Of a stretch of 64,000 nucleotides of DNA, positions 62,793 to 64,000 are shown in pieces. The stretch comes from Peptoniphilaceae bacterium (GTDB lineage Bacteria; Bacillota; Clostridia; Tissierellales; Peptoniphilaceae): positions 1-64,000 of the forward strand of contig JALFST010000002.1 of NCBI GenBank assembly GCA_022779285.1. Direction: 5' to 3'. Position numbers and translations under genes: made by a program. The notes beneath the pieces were generated by a model. The model was not told the origin of the DNA. It saw nothing but the letters and a program-made list of their open reading frames with translations, and searched no databases. Position 1 is the first letter of the stretch; every line of letters starts with the position of its first letter.

Positions 62793-64000
62793 ATGGCTGA
62801 TTTTCATAAGGTTTTACAATATTTTAGTGAACTTTCTCAAATTCCCAGAGGGAGCGGAAATGAAAAACAAGTATCCGATTATCTTGTACAGTGGGGCAGG
62901 GATCGCGGATTGGAAGCCCTTCAGGATGAAAAAAACAATGTGCTCATTCGACGTCCGGCCGCACCGGGCGGGGAAAATCGGCCGGGCATGATTTTCCAGG
63001 GACATATGGATATGGTTTGCGAAAAAACCGAAGAATCAACTCACGATTTTTTAACAGATCCCATTGAGCTGATCGTGGAGGACGGCGTGATGCGCGCAAA
63101 GGATACCACTCTGGGTGCGGATAACGGTGTCGGCGTCGCTATGGGAATGGCGCTTTTGGAGGAAGAGATTCCGGAAGCGCCGATGCTGGAGCTTCTTGTG
63201 ACAACGGATGAAGAGACCGGAATGAGCGGAGCGATCGCTCTTTCTCATGAATGGCTCCGGGGCAAGCAGCTGATCAATGTGGACTCGGAGGAAGAGGGAG
63301 TGCTTACCGCAGGATCAGCGGGAGGAATCACTTTCTTTATTGATCGGGAGCTCAAAAAACAGAATTCAAAGGGACAAAAAGCATACCGGTTAAACTTTTC
63401 AGGGCTTCTTGGAGGGCACTCGGGGCAGAATATTCATGAACCTCGCGGAAACATGGCAATCTTAATGCTTGAGCTGCTGACCCGTCTTTCCGGCAGCTGC
63501 ACATTACAGGTTCAGTCCATGGCGGCAGGAACCTTCGACAATGTGATTCCGGGAAGCGGCACAGCGGAAATTCAATCCGATGACCTGACGGAGGAAATCT
63601 GGAACACGTGCGTCGGCGAATGGAAAACGAAGCATCAGGATCTGCTTGGAGAACTGTCGGTGGAGAGGGCTCCTGTGGAAGCGGCGCCGGAGGTGTGGGA
63701 GGAATCGCTTTTCCGGGACTTGAGCATGATGCTGCACACCTTGCCCAATGGGGTGCATTCCATGGTTCCCGGCATGGAGCTGGTGGAGAGCTCCTCCAAT
63801 ATTGCGCTCATTCATGAACGAGAGGGAAAGCTGCACATTGAAATTTCCCTGCGAAGCTCGAATGAGGATCGTCTTGCGGAAATGCGAGACGAAATCGCTT
63901 CGATTTTGGATAATTGTCATATGCCGTATCGTATCGGCGCGGAGTATCCCAGCTGGATTTATACCGAGGAATCTCCCTTGCGGGAAAAAGCCGAGAAATT
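62793..64000 (+). CDS. pepD: Aminoacyl-histidine dipeptidase (PepD), cut by window end
   Basis: At least 402 codons are readable, open to the window edge, so the 3' end is missing. The M20 metallopeptidase PepD hydrolyses Xaa-His dipeptides. Metal ligands and catalytic residues appear in FQGHMDMVCE, LGADNGVGVAMG, TTDEETGMSGA and INVDSEEEG. The lid-domain region GLLGGHSGQNIHEPRGN and the EISLRSSNEDR block match the family. AAAGGGAG precedes the ATG at 62793. About 80 more residues are expected beyond the edge. Confidence 0.93.
   Translation, partial: MADFHKVLQYFSELSQIPRGSGNEKQVSDYLVQWGRDRGLEALQDEKNNVLIRRPAAPGGENRPGMIFQGHMDMVCEKTEESTHDFLTDPIELIVEDGVMRAKDTTLGADNGVGVAMGMALLEEEIPEAPMLELLVTTDEETGMSGAIALSHEWLRGKQLINVDSEEEGVLTAGSAGGITFFIDRELKKQNSKGQKAYRLNFSGLLGGHSGQNIHEPRGNMAILMLELLTRLSGSCTLQVQSMAAGTFDNVIPGSGTAEIQSDDLTEEIWNTCVGEWKTKHQDLLGELSVERAPVEAAPEVWEESLFRDLSMMLHTLPNGVHSMVPGMELVESSSNIALIHEREGKLHIEISLRSSNEDRLAEMRDEIASILDNCHMPYRIGAEYPSWIYTEESPLREKAEK

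Overview
This window looks like a chromosomal segment of a low-to-moderate GC anaerobic Firmicute, most likely in the Clostridia or Tissierellia. The grounds are strong purine-rich ribosome binding sites, tight operons, many intrinsic terminators and anaerobe-type genes: a radical-SAM sulfatase-maturating enzyme, a flavodoxin, an arginine deiminase pathway, DegV, PTS systems and a guanine riboswitch. The genus cannot be fixed from sequence alone. About 55 genes are readable.

Left part (1-12,500). A cyclophilin and an Spx/ArsC-like gene are followed by an AT-richer island (about 1.6-12.0 kb) for N-acetylgalactosamine-type amino sugar use. One arm, on the minus strand, carries yajC, four mannose-family PTS subunits and an N-acetylhexosamine-6-phosphate deacetylase. 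The other arm, on the plus strand, carries agaS, a tagatose-6-phosphate kinase, a tagatose-bisphosphate aldolase and a GntR regulator. Three IS30-family remnants, a decayed serine recombinase and an inverted repeat at both outer edges mark it as acquired DNA. A decayed IS30 copy sits exactly between the two divergent arms, next to GntR-type operators.

Middle part (12,500-39,300). A gamma-carbonic anhydrase and a ClC channel are followed by a DUF3793-flavodoxin pair with DtxR-like upstream repeats, a lipoprotein, an ABC exporter pair, a MATE transporter, a HAD phosphatase and a DegV protein. Next come a guanine riboswitch with its terminator controlling a four-gene nucleoside ABC importer, then ferritin. 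An AfuA/FbpA-type ABC importer linked to a HAD phosphatase lies on the minus strand. Then come FtsH, and an ABC system whose 1292-residue permease carries a very long extracytoplasmic coiled coil.

Right part (39,300-64,000). A GlpP-like antiterminator and argS lead into arcA-arcB-arcC and a YfcC-type transporter, forming an arginine deiminase operon. After an ORF6N pseudogene comes a cluster with a sulfatase-maturating enzyme, a DeoR regulator, ascorbate-family PTS IIC and IIB, a sulfatase without a signal peptide and a pair of CHR-family transporters. I read this cluster as import, cytosolic desulfation and possibly sulfate export for a sulfated sugar; it is the most interesting system here. 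The window closes with a double-HTH AraC regulator, an AlaX-like protein lacking its zinc histidines, a YARHG/zinc-ribbon membrane gene cluster, an AlbA_2-type gene, tRNA-Arg(ACG) and a PepD-type dipeptidase cut by the window end.
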